Part shown: piece by piece, positions 35,056 to 43,697 of the stretch | Layout of the letters: each line of letters opens with the position of its first letter | Position numbering within the stretch: the stretch's first letter is position 1 | Source of the DNA: Hymenobacter sediminis | GTDB taxonomy: Bacteria > Bacteroidota > Bacteroidia > Cytophagales > Hymenobacteraceae | Length of the DNA: 64,000 nt | NCBI RefSeq assembly: GCF_003231285.1 | Contig: NZ_QKNS01000005.1 | Coordinates: 372,001 to 436,000 of the forward strand | Direction of reading: 5' to 3' | Position numbers and translations under genes: made by a program | Notes under the pieces: generated by a model | What the model was told of the DNA's origin: nothing | Database searches by the model: none | Seen by the model: the letters and a program-made list of their open reading frames with translations, nothing else

Positions 35056-36033
35056 CTAAAAGTCTACCGCCGGAGCGTATTGCTTTTCATGATCGGGCAA
35101 CTTATTGAACACATACAGCGCATTAGCCAGGCAGGATGGTGCGCTATAGTTAGTGTATATGTAGAGCGGCTGGCCTTGGTAAGTAACGGTGTGGCTACTT
35201 CCTTTATGTGGTTTCTGCCGAGAAAATAAGGCAGTTTTTTTACCTGATTTATCCGGTAATGGCAATGAAATATTCGTGTTTTTCTGGAGGAGCAAATGAC
35301 AAGCTTCTAGTAAAATATCCTTCCACGACTTGATATTTCTGACAGAGCCATTCGGCAGCCGCAGCCGCTTAGGCTTCTGATTTGGCTCTAGTTGCAGCGT
35401 GTTGATTTGGGTTAGCTCAATAAAATTCTCCTGATCAGAGCTAACAGATTTTAAGGGCTTACTAACAGCTTTCTTCAGCGGCTTGTGAAGTTGTTTTACT
35501 ATGTGGTTTGCAGCGGGAAGAGGGGGAGGAGATTCTACGATTCCATGACCGCTTTGAGCTGCATCCAGCCACTGAACCAGTTGTAGCGCAGCTGGGAGTA
35601 AGTCACCCTCAGCCAAGGAAAAAGTAGTTGCCTCCGTGTTGCCTTTGTGTAGGTTGGAGTAGCAATGCCATTGCAGGCCGTCGGTAATAAAGACGGTTTG
35701 TACTTTGAATCCGAGCGCATATCCCAGCACCTTGCTCACGTAGCCGTGCTTGTCGAGGCTGGCCCCCAGGCATTTGGCTTCCACAACTACTTGAGGGTTG
35801 CCGGCGGCGTTATGCAGCAAATAATCTACCCGTAACTCGCCTCCTATCGTTCTTTCCGGCTCCACCATCCGAACATTGGCCGTATCCCAGCCCAGCGCAC
35901 GCAGTACTGGGTCAATGAGGGCGGCGCGGGTAGCAGCTTCGTTTTTGCGAAGTAAGGCGGCGTTGGTTTCCGCACTGGCGCAAACGGATTGAAGAACGGT
36001 ATAGAGCGAAGCTAACGGACTAGAAAAAGGCAT
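35056..36033 (-). CDS. Orphan HSDR_N-type nuclease-domain protein
   Basis: 325 residues. The N-terminal part has the PD-(D/E)xK nuclease core seen at the start of type I restriction R subunits: ALGWDTANVRMVEPERTIGGELRVDYLLHN with D70 and PQVVVEAKCLGA with E85 and K87. The second part (NQKPKRLRLPNGSVRNIKSWKDILLEACHLLLQ, then GQPLYIYTNYSAPSCLANALYVFNKL) resembles a C-terminal domain found in similar stand-alone proteins. No helicase, methylase or specificity gene is near. ATG at 36033 (MPFSSPLASLYTV). A role in restricting foreign DNA is an inference. Confidence 0.75.
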   Translation of the reverse strand: MPFSSPLASLYTVLQSVCASAETNAALLRKNEAATRAALIDPVLRALGWDTANVRMVEPERTIGGELRVDYLLHNAAGNPQVVVEAKCLGASLDKHGYVSKVLGYALGFKVQTVFITDGLQWHCYSNLHKGNTEATTFSLAEGDLLPAALQLVQWLDAAQSGHGIVESPPPLPAANHIVKQLHKPLKKAVSKPLKSVSSDQENFIELTQINTLQLEPNQKPKRLRLPNGSVRNIKSWKDILLEACHLLLQKNTNISLPLPDKSGKKTALFSRQKPHKGSSHTVTYQGQPLYIYTNYSAPSCLANALYVFNKLPDHEKQYAPAVDF

Positions 36034-36128
36034 TGAGCTGATAAATAAGCGGCCCTGCAATGTTATGAATTTGCGGGCAGCAACGAGTAGTACCTGGGTC
36101 TGCGGTTTCCTACCCCACCCATCTGCCG

Positions 36129-36136
36129 TACCTTCG
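36129..36136 (+). promoter_or_regulatory. -7-like box before uvrA
   Basis: TACCTTCG, one base off TAnnTTTG, 58 bases before the uvrA start. No LexA site was recognised. Confidence 0.35.
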
Positions 36137-36194
36137 CTAATTCAAACCGCAGCAGCCGGAAACCAAACCCCCGGCCGTCGTTGTTTACCAACCT

Positions 36195-39029
36195 ATGGCC
36201 GATAACTCCGCTTTGCAAGTAGCTGCCCCCGCAGCAGACCCCATTGACCAGCTCGACCCGCGCGAGTTCATCCTGATAAAAAATGCCCGGGTTCATAACC
36301 TTAAGAACCTGAGTGTAGCGTTGCCGCGCAATAAGTTTATTGTTGTCACGGGCCTGTCGGGCTCGGGTAAGTCTTCATTGGCGTTCGACACGCTGTATGC
36401 CGAGGGGCAGCGCATGTATGTGGAAAGCCTGAGCTCCTACGCCCGCCAGTTTTTGGGCCGCATGGACAAGCCCGATGTGGACTACATCCGGGGCATTTCG
36501 CCAGCCATTGCCATTGAGCAGAAAGTTAGCATCAAGAACAACCGCTCTACGGTAGGCACCAGCACGGAGATTTACGATTACCTCAAGCTACTCTTCGCGC
36601 GGGTAGGCCGCACGTACTCGCCCGTAAGTGGGGAGCAGGTGCGCAAGGATAATGTGGCCGATGTGGTGGACTACCTCATGAAGTTGCCCGAAGGCACCCG
36701 CGTGATGCTACTCTCGCCTCTGCTGCCCGCCGAAGATGGGCGGCCCATGAGTAAGGAGCTGGATCTATTGCTACAGAAAGGCTACAGCCGGGTGGTAGTG
36801 AATGGCGAAACGGCTTTTATTGAAGAGCTGATTGCCGAAGGCCAGCCTGAGGTGCAGGGTGATGTGTACATCATGATTGACCGGGCCGTAATTCAGCCCG
36901 GCGACGAGGATTTGATGTTCCGTTTGTCGGACTCGGTGCAAACGGCCTTTTTTGAGGGCCACGGCACTTGCCTGGTGAAGCTAGATGAGGAGACCCGCAC
37001 ATTCTCCGACCGGTTTGAGCTAGACGACATGGTGTTCGAGGAGCCCAGTGTCAACTTTTTCTCCTTCAATAACCCCTACGGTGCCTGCCAAACCTGCGAG
37101 GGGTTCGGCTCAGTGCTGGGTATCGACGAGGACCTGGTTATTCCGGACAAGAGCCTGACGGTGTACGAAGGCGCTATTGCCCCCTGGCGCACCGACAAGC
37201 AGAGCGAATGGCTCAAGCCCCTGCTCAAAAATGGCATCCGCTTCGATTTCCCTATTCATCGGCCCTACAACGAGCTAAGCGAGGCTGAGCGGACGTTGCT
37301 ATGGAAAGGCAATAAGTACTTCGACGGCCTCGATGCCTACTTCAATTGGGTATCAACACAAACGCACAAAATCCAGTACAGGGTGCTTCAGAGCCGCTAC
37401 CGCGGCCGCACTACCTGCCCCGATTGTCGTGGTACGCGCCTGCGCAAAGACGCCCAGTACGTCAAGATTCAGGACCAGAGCATCACTGACTTGGTGCTAC
37501 TACCCGTGAGCCGGGCCCTGGAGTTTTTTCAGAACCTTGACCTGCCTGAACACGAAGCCAAGGTAGCCGAGCGCCTTGTGACGGAAGTTACCAACCGCTT
37601 AGAGTATCTGAACCGGGTAGGGTTGGGCTACCTCACCCTGAACCGCCTAAGCAGCACCCTGTCGGGTGGGGAAAGCCAGCGAATTTCGTTGGCTACCTCG
37701 CTGGGTTCGGCGCTGGTAGGCTCCATGTACATTCTCGACGAGCCCAGCATTGGCTTGCACCCCAAGGATGCAGAGCAGCTTATTGGCGTGCTACGCTCCT
37801 TGCAGCAACTCGGCAACACCGTTATTGTGGTGGAGCACGAGGACAAGATGATGGAGCAGGCCGACCAGATCATCGACATCGGGCCCGAGGCCGGCAGCGG
37901 CGGTGGTACCCTGCAGTTTCAGGGCACCTATGCCGAGGTCCTGACCTCCGACACCTATACCGGCCAATACTTGAGCGGCCGTATGGAGGTAGCTGTGCCC
38001 AAAACACGACGCCCCTGGCGTAACGCCCTGGAGCTAACCGGTGCCCGCGAAAATAACCTCAAAAACGTATCGGTGAAGTTTCCGCTGAACGTGATGACGG
38101 TGGTAACGGGCGTATCCGGCTCGGGCAAGTCTACCCTGATCCGGCGGATTCTGGCTCCGGCCCTGCTCAAGCAGCTTGGTGGCGGCGCGGGCGAAGCTAC
38201 TGGCAAGTTCGACCGCCTCATGGGTGTGAACGGGCAGGTAACGCACGTCGAGTTCGTGGACCAGAACCCCATCGGCAAGAGCAGCCGCTCGAACCCGGTT
38301 ACGTATGTGAAGGCCTACGACGCCATCAGAACTCTCTTCGCCGATCAGCAGCTGGCCAAAGCGCGCGGTTTCAAACCCTCACATTTCTCCTTCAATATTG
38401 ATGGGGGCCGCTGCGAGGTGTGCCAGGGCGAAGGCCAGGTAAAGATTGAAATGCAGTTCATGGCCGATATCTACCTGACCTGTGAAGCCTGTGAAGGCCG
38501 CAAGTTCAAGCAGGATATCCTGGACGTGCAGTACAAGGAGAAGAGCATCAACGAGGTGCTGGAAATGACCATTGAGGATAGCATCGAGTTCTTCAAGGAC
38601 CAGCCCAAAATAGTGGAGCGGTTGAAGCCTCTGGACGACGTAGGGCTGGGCTATATCCGTCTGGGGCAGTCGGCCAATACGCTTTCCGGCGGCGAGGCTC
38701 AGCGCGTGAAGCTGGCCTCCTTCCTGACCAAAGGCAACACCCTGCAGAACGATAAAATCCTGTTCATCTTCGATGAGCCCAGCACTGGCCTGCACTTCCA
38801 CGACATTAATAAGCTGATGACGGCCCTGAATGCGCTGGTGGAGCAAGGCAACTCTGTGCTCATCATTGAGCACAACATGGACATCATCAAGTGCGCCGAC
38901 TGGATTATTGACCTTGGCCCCGAGGGCGGCATCAACGGCGGCCACTTGCTGTTTGAAGGCACCCCTGAGGAAATGGTGAAACTCAAGGATACCAACCACA
39001 CTGCCCGCTTCCTGGCAGAGAAGCTGTAA
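36195..39029 (+). CDS. uvrA: Excinuclease ABC subunit A
   Basis: DNA damage-recognition ATPase of nucleotide excision repair. Two ABC modules are visible: Walker A GLSGSGKSSLAFDT and GVSGSGKSTLIRR, signature motifs LSGGESQRISLA and LSGGEAQRVKLA, and Walker B regions YILDEPSIGLHP and FIFDEPSTGLHF. Zinc modules appear as CQTCEGFGS with CPDCRGTRL and as CEVCQGEGQ with CEACEGRKF. The length of 944 residues is typical. ATG at 36195 gives MADNSALQVAAPAADPIDQLD. A terminator follows. It diverges from the HSDR_N gene with about 160 bases between. Confidence 0.97.
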   Translation: MADNSALQVAAPAADPIDQLDPREFILIKNARVHNLKNLSVALPRNKFIVVTGLSGSGKSSLAFDTLYAEGQRMYVESLSSYARQFLGRMDKPDVDYIRGISPAIAIEQKVSIKNNRSTVGTSTEIYDYLKLLFARVGRTYSPVSGEQVRKDNVADVVDYLMKLPEGTRVMLLSPLLPAEDGRPMSKELDLLLQKGYSRVVVNGETAFIEELIAEGQPEVQGDVYIMIDRAVIQPGDEDLMFRLSDSVQTAFFEGHGTCLVKLDEETRTFSDRFELDDMVFEEPSVNFFSFNNPYGACQTCEGFGSVLGIDEDLVIPDKSLTVYEGAIAPWRTDKQSEWLKPLLKNGIRFDFPIHRPYNELSEAERTLLWKGNKYFDGLDAYFNWVSTQTHKIQYRVLQSRYRGRTTCPDCRGTRLRKDAQYVKIQDQSITDLVLLPVSRALEFFQNLDLPEHEAKVAERLVTEVTNRLEYLNRVGLGYLTLNRLSSTLSGGESQRISLATSLGSALVGSMYILDEPSIGLHPKDAEQLIGVLRSLQQLGNTVIVVEHEDKMMEQADQIIDIGPEAGSGGGTLQFQGTYAEVLTSDTYTGQYLSGRMEVAVPKTRRPWRNALELTGARENNLKNVSVKFPLNVMTVVTGVSGSGKSTLIRRILAPALLKQLGGGAGEATGKFDRLMGVNGQVTHVEFVDQNPIGKSSRSNPVTYVKAYDAIRTLFADQQLAKARGFKPSHFSFNIDGGRCEVCQGEGQVKIEMQFMADIYLTCEACEGRKFKQDILDVQYKEKSINEVLEMTIEDSIEFFKDQPKIVERLKPLDDVGLGYIRLGQSANTLSGGEAQRVKLASFLTKGNTLQNDKILFIFDEPSTGLHFHDINKLMTALNALVEQGNSVLIIEHNMDIIKCADWIIDLGPEGGINGGHLLFEGTPEEMVKLKDTNHTARFLAEKL

Positions 39030-39048
39030 GCGCAGCCTAACCTCTTAT

Positions 39049-39085
39049 AAAGCCCGATTATGCTTTCTTGGCGTAATCGGGCTTT
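39049..39085 (+). terminator. Terminator after uvrA
   Basis: AAAGCCCGATTA pairs with TAATCGGGCTTT over a 13-base loop. Confidence 0.75.
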
Positions 39086-39184
39086 GTGTTGTAAGCGGGG
39101 GGTAGGAAAACAGGTAAGCTCAACCGTCAAAACCATTGTGACTTCGTAAAGGGAAGAATCGGGTATTTCCCAGTTATTCGCCCT

Positions 39185-39997
39185 ATGAACTTTGCTACCC
39201 CTCAAGAAACCTTCAACGTCCTGACTGCTCCTACGGAGAGCCGGATGTGGCGCTGGGCTGCTTCGGCGGCTATTGTCGGCAACATTGCGCTGAACTATGT
39301 GTCGCAGCGCTACCCCTTCAATGGGCAGACTAACGCTCAGGTATCTTACAAATATCCAACGGTGCTGACGCCTGCGGGCTATACCTTCAGCATCTGGGGG
39401 CTGATTTTTCTGAGTCTGCTATTCTATGCCGTGTGGCAGCTGCTGCCTAATCAGCGCCAAAACCCCTTGCCCGACGCGGTAGCACGGCCTCTGGTACTTG
39501 CTAACCTGCTAACGGGCTTATGGCTGGTGGTATTTGCCTACGAATTGCTGGTGCCGAGTGCAGTAGTAATGCTGCTGATTCTGGTTAGTCTGGCGGTGGT
39601 GTACGGAAGGGCCCGCCACTTTGTGCGGCGCCAAGAAGCGCCTTGGTACACTAGCGTGCCGTTTGGCCTGTATCTGGGCTGGATTTCGGTGGCAACGGTA
39701 GTCAATACCACGCTAACCCTGGGCACCCAGTGGCAGCCTGGCCCCGAGGAAAGCATCGAAATAGCCATTGTGCTGGTGGGCATCACGGCTGGCTTGGCCC
39801 TAAACGTAACCCGCCGTTTCCGGGAGTTGGCCTACCCCGCCACCGTAGCCTGGGGGCTGATGGGTATCTGGGCCGCCCGCCGCTTTGAAACCGATACCGT
39901 TGTGTTAGCCTGGATGGCTTTGGCCGCCGCCGGCCTAGTAGCGGTGGCAGGGCTTGGGCTGGCATGGTGGGGTAGGCGGCAAGCAGTAACGAAGTAG
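39185..39997 (+). CDS. TspO/MBR-like tryptophan-rich membrane protein
   Basis: 270 residues with about seven membrane segments. PAGYTFSIWGLIFLSLLFYAVWQLLP is the TspO/MBR-like signature (FSIWGLIF), and the protein is rich in Trp and Tyr. It is longer than classical TspO (about 160), as in the bacterial 'tryptophan-rich sensory protein' group. TspO binds porphyrins and lipids; no such role can be shown here. It stands alone between uvrA and tpiA. Confidence 0.75.
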   Translation: MNFATPQETFNVLTAPTESRMWRWAASAAIVGNIALNYVSQRYPFNGQTNAQVSYKYPTVLTPAGYTFSIWGLIFLSLLFYAVWQLLPNQRQNPLPDAVARPLVLANLLTGLWLVVFAYELLVPSAVVMLLILVSLAVVYGRARHFVRRQEAPWYTSVPFGLYLGWISVATVVNTTLTLGTQWQPGPEESIEIAIVLVGITAGLALNVTRRFRELAYPATVAWGLMGIWAARRFETDTVVLAWMALAAAGLVAVAGLGLAWWGRRQAVTK

Positions 39998-40060
39998 GAG
40001 CCGTGCTACTGCCCTTCCTGCTAACTTGCGGCTCAACTCCCAACCTCAATCCTTTCCGCT

Positions 40061-40825
40061 ATGCGTAAGAATATTGTGGCCGGTAACTGGAAGATGAATA
40101 CCACCCTCCAGGATGGCCAGGCGCTGATTTCCGAAATCGTGAACATGGTGCAGGACGAAGTAACCGGCTCCCAGGTAGAGGTAGTCGTATGCCCGCCCTT
40201 TCCGTTTTTGTCGGCCATCGGCAAGCAACTGCCCGAAGGTGGCCGCTTCCACCTTGGCGCTCAGAATTGCCACCAAAAGGAAACCGGTGCTTTCACCGGC
40301 GAAGTATCGGCCAAGATGCTGCAGTCGGTAGGCGCTGAATACGTGATTTTGGGTCACTCGGAGCGCCGTCAGTACTTCCGCGAGGATGACGAGTTGCTGA
40401 GCCAGAAGCTGAAAGCTGCCCTAGCCGCTGGCCTAAAGCCCATTTTCTGTGTGGGCGAAAGCCTGGAAACCCGCGAAGCCGACGAGACTTTCAACTTCAT
40501 CAGCAAGCAGCTGAAAGATGGTCTGTTCCACCTCTCCAACGAGGAGTTCGACCAGGTAGTAATAGCCTATGAGCCCATCTGGGCCATCGGGACCGGCAAA
40601 ACGGCTACCAGCGCCCAGGCCCAGGAAGTGCACGCCTTCATCCGGGAGCAGATTGCCCGCGCCTACGACGCAGAAGCTGCCGACAACACTACCATCCTGT
40701 ACGGTGGTTCGGCTAACGCCCAGAACGCGCGTGAGCTGTTTAGCCAGCCCGACGTAGATGGCGGCCTTATCGGTGGTGCTTCCCTCAAATCGCGCGACTT
40801 TACTGAGATTATCAAGTCGTTTTAA
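40061..40825 (+). CDS. tpiA: Triose-phosphate isomerase
   Basis: Interconverts dihydroxyacetone phosphate and glyceraldehyde 3-phosphate in glycolysis. The active-site Lys is in GNWKMN, the electrophilic His in LGHSERRQYF, the catalytic Glu in AYEPIWAIGTG, and the phosphate-gripping loop is YGGSANAQN. The 254-residue length and ATG at 40061 are typical. A repeat-like hairpin follows at 40848-40896. Confidence 0.98.
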   Translation: MRKNIVAGNWKMNTTLQDGQALISEIVNMVQDEVTGSQVEVVVCPPFPFLSAIGKQLPEGGRFHLGAQNCHQKETGAFTGEVSAKMLQSVGAEYVILGHSERRQYFREDDELLSQKLKAALAAGLKPIFCVGESLETREADETFNFISKQLKDGLFHLSNEEFDQVVIAYEPIWAIGTGKTATSAQAQEVHAFIREQIARAYDAEAADNTTILYGGSANAQNARELFSQPDVDGGLIGGASLKSRDFTEIIKSF

Positions 40826-40847
40826 GTATCCGGCAGCAAGTTTGCTC

Positions 40848-40896
40848 TTGTCATCCTGAGCGTTTGGCGAATTAAGCCTCATGTTCAGGATGACAA
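40848..40896. repeat. TCATCCTGA-type inverted repeat
   Basis: TTGTCATCCTGA (40848-40859) and TCAGGATGACAA (40885-40896) are perfect complements with a 25-base loop. This sequence (TCATCCTGAGC) occurs as a dispersed intergenic repeat in many bacterial genomes, which I recall rather than see; only this copy is in the window. It can also terminate tpiA. Confidence 0.5.
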
Positions 40897-40927
40897 ACGT
40901 TTTTTGATTTGCCAGCGTCAAGCGTTC

Positions 40928-41308
40928 ATGCTTACTACCTTACTTCTCTCCGGCCTACTTGCCCTGAATCCGTTTCGGTCGGTGCCGACAGTGCCATTGG
41001 CCACGCCTGTGGCACTGGGCTCGGTGGACCCGTGCCGCCTCTATGGCTCGGTGTATCTGGAAACCGACCCACGGCGCCGTAGCCAGGCATTTGGGGTAGT
41101 GTACCAAGAGCCCGACGAGGCTTTTGCCGATGTGCTGGTGTATCAGGAAACGAATAAGCTCTTCGCCGATAAGGCTGGCCTGTGGTACCTGACCGACTCC
41201 CGTGACTTCGCCGATTACATACTGCTGGTAACGGACAACCGCAACCTGGCTGACTTCTCTTTTCACTACACCAAAGTGCGCTCCTTTGCCGGCTGCCGGA
41301 AGCAGTAG
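40928..41308 (+). CDS. Secreted DUF6150-like repeat protein
   Basis: 126 residues. After a signal peptide (MLTTLLLSGLLALNPFRSVPTVPLA) come short repeats of about 16 residues: GSVYLETDPRRRSQAFG, GVVYQEPDEAFADV, LVYQETNKLFADK, LWYLTDSRDFADY, ILLVTDNRNLADF, FHYTKVRSFAG. Each ends with a hydrophobic residue and A-D, the pattern of DUF6150-like solenoids. ATG 40928 places the signal peptide at the start; an upstream start at 40904 adds only eight residues. Function unknown. Confidence 0.7.
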   Translation: MLTTLLLSGLLALNPFRSVPTVPLATPVALGSVDPCRLYGSVYLETDPRRRSQAFGVVYQEPDEAFADVLVYQETNKLFADKAGLWYLTDSRDFADYILLVTDNRNLADFSFHYTKVRSFAGCRKQ

Positions 41309-41328
41309 GGTTAAGCGGCTGCACCTAC

Positions 41329-41365
41329 AAAAAGCCCTTCTGCTTAGTAGCAGAAGGGCTTTTTG
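41329..41365. terminator. Bidirectional terminator between converging genes
   Basis: AAAAAGCCCTTCTGCT pairs perfectly with AGCAGAAGGGCTTTTT (16 bp, loop of 5 bases or less). Confidence 0.9.
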
Positions 41366-41386
41366 TTGATTGAGGGGGGAGGGAGT

Positions 41387-41731
41387 TTATAGCTTCACGA
41401 GCTCCACGCGGCGGTTTTTAGCTTTGCCTTCTTCAGTAGAGTTATCGGCCAGCGGCTTGCTTTGGCCGAACCCGGCGGCTTGCAGACGGGTAGCGGCAAT
41501 GCCCGCTTTGCTGAGAGATGCTACCACCGCCGCTGCCCGTGCTTCGGAAAGCTGCTGATTGTGTTGGCTGGTGCCGGCGTTATCGGTGTGGCCTTGCACG
41601 GCTAAGCGCAGCTTGGGATTCTGCTGCAGCAGCGTAAGCACCTCCGCCACCGTGGGCTCCGACTCAGGCCGGATGGTTGCCTTGTCGGTGTCGAAGTTCA
41701 CGTAGAGGGCCACGCGGCCTTCCGTATCTAG
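41387..41731 (-). CDS. OmpA-family C-terminal domain, -1 frame of a split gene
   Basis: Reads LDTEGRVALYVNFDTDKATIRPESEPTVAEVLTLLQQNP, GHTDNAGTSQHNQQLSEARA and NRRVELVKL, the OmpA peptidoglycan-binding fold with the conserved GHTD and NRRVE motifs. It has no leader of its own; a GTG at 41713 would start within the first strand. The preceding frame (41728-42438) ends at a run of nine A, and one -1 shift there joins the two into one 350-residue lipoprotein. Homologous proteins known to me run through this junction as one chain, with 'ALYINFD' directly after 'EL...GR'. Confidence 0.75.
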   Translation of the reverse strand, partial: LDTEGRVALYVNFDTDKATIRPESEPTVAEVLTLLQQNPKLRLAVQGHTDNAGTSQHNQQLSEARAAAVVASLSKAGIAATRLQAAGFGQSKPLADNSTEEGKAKNRRVELVKL

Positions 41732-42438
41732 TTTTTTTTTAACTCCGTGGCCGGGATAACCGAAACCTGCTGGGGCATGGCGGCTTTCTCCGTCACGCTC
41801 AAGTAGTAACTGTCGATGCTAGGCTTCTGCACCTGCACCCATATTTCTTTGTCTTTCTGGCGAATCACGTAGATGTCATACTCGCCGGAGTAGCCCGTAA
41901 TGCCTCCTTTTTCGGCGGTGCTGCTGCCTACTTTCTTGATGGCCTCATCCGGGATTTCACCCGAGAATACTTTCACGCCGCCCAGGCCGGTTATCAGGTT
42001 CTCGTAGTTGCGCCGGATCATCAGGTCCGAAGCCTGTTTCTGCTTATCAGCGGGATGGTATTTGCGCCGCAGCACCCGGCCTTCTACGCTAGCCAGGGCC
42101 TGTCCATCATACAGGTAAGAGCGGTCAAACTCGTAGGCCACACTGTCAGAGTCGTACCGTATTTCGTAGCCCTTCAGAGGGCCGAAGTAGGGGAACTGGC
42201 CCAGGTTGGAAGTAGAAACCGGAATCTCGTTGATGTCGAAGCTGCTGGCAGTTGTAGTTGCTGGAGCTTCCGACTGGTTTGCCTCCGAGGAGGGGGTAGG
42301 GGCAGAAGCAGCAGGAGCAGTGGTTTCGCTGGTAGGGTTGCTGGCAGATTGCTCAGTGGCAGCGTCCTTCGAAGAGCAGGCAGTAAGCAGACTACCAAAG
42401 GCAATAGCCGAGGCTACCAAACGGAAAGTTCGTTTCAT
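41728..42438 (-). CDS. OmpA-family lipoprotein, N-terminal part in zero frame
   Basis: 236 residues. Lipobox in MKRTFRLVASAIAFGSLLTAC, then a Ser/Thr/Pro/Ala linker and a globular domain with LGQFPYFGPLKGYEIRYDSDSVAYEFDRSYLYDGQALASVEGR and EYDIYVIRQKDKEIWVQVQ. It ends ATELKKN at the TAG after the A run. In related OmpA lipoproteins this domain continues directly into the peptidoglycan-binding domain, which here is in the -1 frame. If not joined, the cell would make an outer-membrane lipoprotein that cannot bind peptidoglycan. Confidence 0.8.
   Translation of the reverse strand: MKRTFRLVASAIAFGSLLTACSSKDAATEQSASNPTSETTAPAASAPTPSSEANQSEAPATTTASSFDINEIPVSTSNLGQFPYFGPLKGYEIRYDSDSVAYEFDRSYLYDGQALASVEGRVLRRKYHPADKQKQASDLMIRRNYENLITGLGGVKVFSGEIPDEAIKKVGSSTAEKGGITGYSGEYDIYVIRQKDKEIWVQVQKPSIDSYYLSVTEKAAMPQQVSVIPATELKKN
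41731..41740 (-). other. Slippery A9 run, candidate -1 frameshift site
   Basis: The minus strand reads TTA AAA AAA AAC TAG. A AAA AAC is a classical -1 slippery heptamer and the zero-frame stop follows at once. Nine A also allow transcriptional slippage. It may also be a true mutation or a sequencing error in a homopolymer. Confidence 0.6.
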
Positions 42439-42499
42439 GGAAAGGAGGGGGTAGGGTTGAGCGAATAAGGGAGTAAATGAAGCAAATATTCAAATATTA

Positions 42500-42514
42500 A
42501 ACATAGCATATGTT
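42500..42514. promoter_or_regulatory. Palindrome upstream of prmA
   Basis: AACATA and TATGTT flank GCA in perfect symmetry, between the OmpA-type gene and prmA. The AACATA arm also occurs in the two putative MarR sites. Could be an operator or chance in AT-rich DNA. Confidence 0.3.
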
Positions 42515-42612
42515 ATTATCCTTTTGCGGGTAGTCCGCGCAAGCCCCGCGTTTTCCTGCAACCTTTGCAGGCCCGGTTTGCCCGGTACCTCAACCCTAAC
42601 TGCTCAGATCTG

Positions 42613-43449
42613 ATGGATTACGTTGAACTGCGCGTGCAAGCGCCCCGCGAGTTGGCGGATATTTTAGTGGCCGAACTAGCCGAGGTAGGCTACAATACCT
42701 TCGAGGATAATGACGAAGGCTTCTGTGCTTACATCGACGAAGACCAGTTCTCTAATGATACCGTGGCCGAGGTGATGAGCCGCTACGAGGCCCTGGGTGA
42801 GCTAGAGTTTTCGCACCGCGTAATTACCCGTCAGAACTGGAACGCCGAGTGGGAAAAGAACTTCCAGCCCCTGGTTATTGCCGATAAAGTATCCGTACGG
42901 GCTCCTTTTCATGAGGCGCGCCCCGACCTGGAGTATGAAATCGTGATTATGCCGCGCATGTCCTTCGGCACCGGCCACCACGATACCACCGCCCTCATGA
43001 TTACCAACCAGCTTGGCATCGACCACCAGGGCAAGCGCGTGCTAGATATGGGCTGTGGCACCGGCATTCTGGCCGTAATGGCTGTGCACCTAGGCGCCGA
43101 CTACGTACTGGCCGTGGACGTGGAGCCCTGGACCGCTGAAAACGCCGCCGACAATGCTGCTGAAAACAACGTGCAGGATAAAGTGGAAGCGCGCCTCGGC
43201 GATGTAACCGCTCTGAAAGGGGAGGAGCCCTTCGATATTATCCTGGCCAACATCAACCGTAACGTGCTTCTGGAGGACATGGGCGCCTACGCCCGCTACC
43301 TTAAGCCTGGCGGCCCCATTCTGTTTTCGGGATTTTATGAAGATGACCTGCCTTTGATTCAGGAGGCCGCTGAAAAAGCCGGTTTTCGCTACGAAAGCCA
43401 CCGCACCCAAAACCACTGGGTATCGGCCGTGTTCCGGCAGCCAGCCTAA
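42613..43449 (+). CDS. prmA: Ribosomal protein L11 methyltransferase
   Basis: SAM-dependent methyltransferase that trimethylates ribosomal protein L11. The N-terminal substrate domain begins MDYVELRVQAPRELADILVAELAEVGYNTFEDN. The catalytic domain has RMSFGTGHHDTTALM, VLDMGCGTGILAVMAVHLGADYVLAVDVE (SAM-binding glycine loop) and DIILANINRNVLLEDM (NPPY-like motif as NINRNV). I chose ATG 42613; the frame extends to 42565. 278 residues is typical. Confidence 0.94.
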   Translation: MDYVELRVQAPRELADILVAELAEVGYNTFEDNDEGFCAYIDEDQFSNDTVAEVMSRYEALGELEFSHRVITRQNWNAEWEKNFQPLVIADKVSVRAPFHEARPDLEYEIVIMPRMSFGTGHHDTTALMITNQLGIDHQGKRVLDMGCGTGILAVMAVHLGADYVLAVDVEPWTAENAADNAAENNVQDKVEARLGDVTALKGEEPFDIILANINRNVLLEDMGAYARYLKPGGPILFSGFYEDDLPLIQEAAEKAGFRYESHRTQNHWVSAVFRQPA

Positions 43450-43480
43450 GTAGCTCGGTTCCTTCCTGCTATTTCGTACC

Positions 43481-43511
43481 GCCGCCTGAGCAGCAATTTT
43501 GCTCGGGCGGC
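43481..43511 (+). terminator. Terminator after prmA
   Basis: GCCGCCTGAGC pairs with GCTCGGGCGGC (one G-T pair), followed by a T-rich stretch. Confidence 0.7.
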
Positions 43512-43697
43512 GTCGTTTTTAGGTTTTGCCCCGCCTGCACCTGGGCCTGGAGTAGCTGCCTTGAAGCTGCTTGAGCCTCAGAATGGTACAAAAAAAGGGT
43601 GCCTTATGATTGTGACGGGGGGAGGGGAAATCCGGCGCGAAAAGTGCGGGGTTTTGTCGAAATTGTAGGCGAATAATTAGGCTTTGACGAATTTGAT

